A DNA stretch of 64,000 bases. It comes from an uncultured Pseudomonadota bacterium. GTDB lineage: Bacteria > Pseudomonadota > Gammaproteobacteria > Steroidobacterales > Steroidobacteraceae. Position numbers and translations under genes: made by a program. Each line of letters begins with the position of its first letter. Position 1 is the first letter of the stretch. Of the stretch, positions 62,442-64,000 are shown one piece after another. Location: contig CAISDJ010000042.1 of NCBI GenBank assembly GCA_903884105.1, forward strand, positions 1 through 64,000, given 5' to 3'. Under the pieces are notes generated by a model, which worked only from the letters and a program-made list of their open reading frames with translations, ran no database searches and was not told where the DNA came from.

Positions 62442-63236
62442 ATGAAGTCCATTAAACCTACGGTCGCGCTGCTGGTCGCGATGTCTTCCCTGTTCGCGGT
62501 GACCGCAGCCGATGCAGCGCAGCCGCCGCCGCAAGCCCCGCGGACGCCTAAGGCAGCCGCGCCGGCCGACCTCACCGGACAGTGGGTCTCCGTCATCAGC
62601 GAGGACTGGCGCTGGCGCATGGTCACACCGCTCAAGGGCGATTTCGCGAACATCCCCGTCACTGAAGCCGCGCGAAAGGTCGGCATGCAGTGGGATCCTG
62701 CGAAGGACGAAGCGGCAGGCGACCAGTGCAAAGGGTATGGCGCCATGGCCGTCATGCGTGAACCGGGCCGCTTCCGGATCACGTGGCAGGACGAGAGCAC
62801 GCTCAAGATCGAAACGGACTCGGGCCAGCAGACGCGCGTGCTGCACTTCGGCGAGAAGGCGCCGCCTGCCGGCACGCCCGCGACATTGCAGGGCTATTCG
62901 ATTGCGGAGTGGGAGGCCCCGCCCGGCGGACGTCCGAACGGCCTCGCGATCGGCGTGGTGCGCGGCGGCAGGGTGTCGAACACGCTCAAAGTGACGACGA
63001 CCAATATCAAGCCAGGCTACCTCCGCAAGAACGGCATCCCGTTCGGCGAGGGCGCCAAGCTGACCGAGTACTTCGACAAGTTCGAGGAGACGGATGGCAC
63101 CGAGTGGTTCGTCATCACTACGCTGGCCGAAGACCCTGTCTACCTGAACGCGCCTTGGCTCACGTCGCTGAACTTCAAGAAGGAGAAGGACGCGGATCGC
63201 GCCAAGTGGCATCCGACGCCGTGCTCGGCGCGGTAA
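62442..63236 (+). CDS. Secreted family B protein, copy 3
   Basis: 264 aa, signal peptide MKSIKPTVALLVAMSSLFAVTAADAAQ. Hallmarks: DLTGQWVSVISEDWRWRMVTPLKGDFANIPV, QWDPAKDEAAGDQCKGYG, TLKIETDSGQQTRVLHF, TLQGYSIAEWE, LKVTTTNIKPGYLRKNGIPFGEGAKLTEYF, DPVYLNAPWLTSLNFKKEKD and a C-terminal Cys (WHPTPCSAR). Coupled to the preceding MBL-like gene (ATG two bases after the TAA). Confidence 0.82.
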   Translation: MKSIKPTVALLVAMSSLFAVTAADAAQPPPQAPRTPKAAAPADLTGQWVSVISEDWRWRMVTPLKGDFANIPVTEAARKVGMQWDPAKDEAAGDQCKGYGAMAVMREPGRFRITWQDESTLKIETDSGQQTRVLHFGEKAPPAGTPATLQGYSIAEWEAPPGGRPNGLAIGVVRGGRVSNTLKVTTTNIKPGYLRKNGIPFGEGAKLTEYFDKFEETDGTEWFVITTLAEDPVYLNAPWLTSLNFKKEKDADRAKWHPTPCSAR

Positions 63237-63390
63237 CCAGATCGACCACAGAGGCTTGCTCTTCAGGCTGAAGGCCTGCTGCGATGACGGAAAAATCCGC
63301 ATTGCAGCGGGTCGGTTGACTGCTAGTATCGTTGGAGGTTCGCTGGCGAAGACCAGTGACCACCACAGAAAGAGTTGCTCGGGGGAGTCC

Positions 63391-64000
63391 ATGTTGTGCG
63401 AGGGAGTGATGCGCTCACAGGTGCCGCGGTGCCTGTCTGCTTTGGTGACGCTCGGTGCGACGCTGCTGTCGGCACTGACGCCTGCCCACGCCCAGGTCAA
63501 CCTGGCCGGCGGATGGGGCTTCCGTTTCCACGAAGACTATTCTGATCGCTGGCCCGGCCCGCGTGCGGGCGACTACATGGGGCTGCCGATCAACGACGCC
63601 GCCCGCATGGCGGCGGACAGCTGGAATCCCGCTCTGATCACGATGCCGGAAAGGCAGTGCATCCCGCATCCGTCCGACTACGGTACCCGCAGTCCCGCGA
63701 ACCTTGTCTGGTGGAATGAAGTCGATCCGGGCACGCAGCGGATCATTGCGTGGAAGTTCCGCCTGTCGTGGATGAGCCCCGAACGCACCATCTGGATGGA
63801 CGGTCGTCCGCATCCTCCTGAAAATACCCGCCATACGCGCCAGGGATTCAGTACCGGCAAATGGGTCGGCGATACGCTGGTCACCTGGACCACCCACCTG
63901 AAGCTCGGCTACATCAAGCGCAACGGCGTGCCGCGCAGCGACCGCGCGACCTTCAGCGAGCACTGGATGCGCAACGGACCGTACCTGACGCTCGCGACCA
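63391..64000 (+). CDS. Secreted family A protein, copy 5 (runs off the window)
   Basis: The first 203 codons of a family A gene; the window ends before its stop. ATG at 63391 with GGGGGAG upstream (a second ATG at 63409 is possible). Signal peptide with ALVTLGATLLSALTPAHAQ, then NLAGGWGFRFHEDYSDRWPGPRAGDYMGLPINDAARMAADSWNP, ERQCIPHPSDYGTRSPANL, RTIWMDGRPHPPENTRHTRQGFSTGKWVGDTL, TTHLKLGYIKRNGVPRSDRATFSEHW. It shows that the A-MBL-B array continues to the right. Confidence 0.85.
   Translation, partial: MLCEGVMRSQVPRCLSALVTLGATLLSALTPAHAQVNLAGGWGFRFHEDYSDRWPGPRAGDYMGLPINDAARMAADSWNPALITMPERQCIPHPSDYGTRSPANLVWWNEVDPGTQRIIAWKFRLSWMSPERTIWMDGRPHPPENTRHTRQGFSTGKWVGDTLVTWTTHLKLGYIKRNGVPRSDRATFSEHWMRNGPYLTLAT

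Overview
The window is high-GC proteobacterial DNA. Gene content (TonB-dependent receptors, PobA, SoxCD, a two-subunit hydroquinone dioxygenase, DUF6152/DUF6644-type proteins and many secreted proteins of unknown function) suggests an aerobic gammaproteobacterium that degrades aromatics, possibly Steroidobacteraceae-like. That placement is inference; no rRNA is present.

Left edge (1-2065): what looks like the worn end of an integrated element. It holds terminal repeats resembling an IS21-type insertion sequence, a gene cut off at its 5' end, and a tRNA-Phe 3' half. Then (2066-11309) come a TonB receptor, a HipA-like kinase preceded by a truncated HTH partner, and a cupredoxin/outer-membrane-protein pair divergent from an EAL phosphodiesterase. 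Housekeeping and transport genes follow (11478-25120): a persulfide dioxygenase-rhodanese fusion coupled to a PRPP-synthetase-like gene, a rhomboid protease, an aromatic-acid MFS transporter convergent with pobA, soxCD, a MatC-like carrier, an orphan CheW, AEC and EamA transporters and a TPR protein.

From 25173 on the window reads as one large catabolic or accessory region. A LysR regulator lies next to a PcpA/LinE-like ring-cleaving dioxygenase. The same promoter layout, with exactly the same spacing, occurs at three places (about 26099, 30336 and 36330), which suggests a small LysR regulon. A minus-strand block (52607 down to 38513) encodes maleylacetate reductase, two small membrane proteins, both hydroquinone 1,2-dioxygenase subunits, a 4-hydroxymuconic-semialdehyde-type dehydrogenase, a Rieske ferredoxin, a CobS/CobT-like AAA+/VWA pair, a Dabb protein and three alpha/beta hydrolases. 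One of these hydrolases is a fusion of the two types encoded beside it. Together these could take hydroquinone to beta-ketoadipate.

Around that block, an undescribed-looking module recurs. It consists of secreted family A, an exported metallo-beta-lactamase (MBL) fold protein and secreted family B. Family A has five copies (36443, 37461, 53067, 60410, 63391), the MBL three (27522, 54049, 61382) and family B three (28606, 55692, 62442). One MBL copy has lost most of its zinc ligands. Families A and B appear to share a C-terminal scaffold. This set is the best candidate for a new system here.

Other structure: a CAU tRNA with a decayed tandem copy, three GGAAGC-rich palindromic elements, a pair of GGGGACAGATCT palindromes bracketing an esterase gene, two short minisatellites, and several clear rho-independent terminators.
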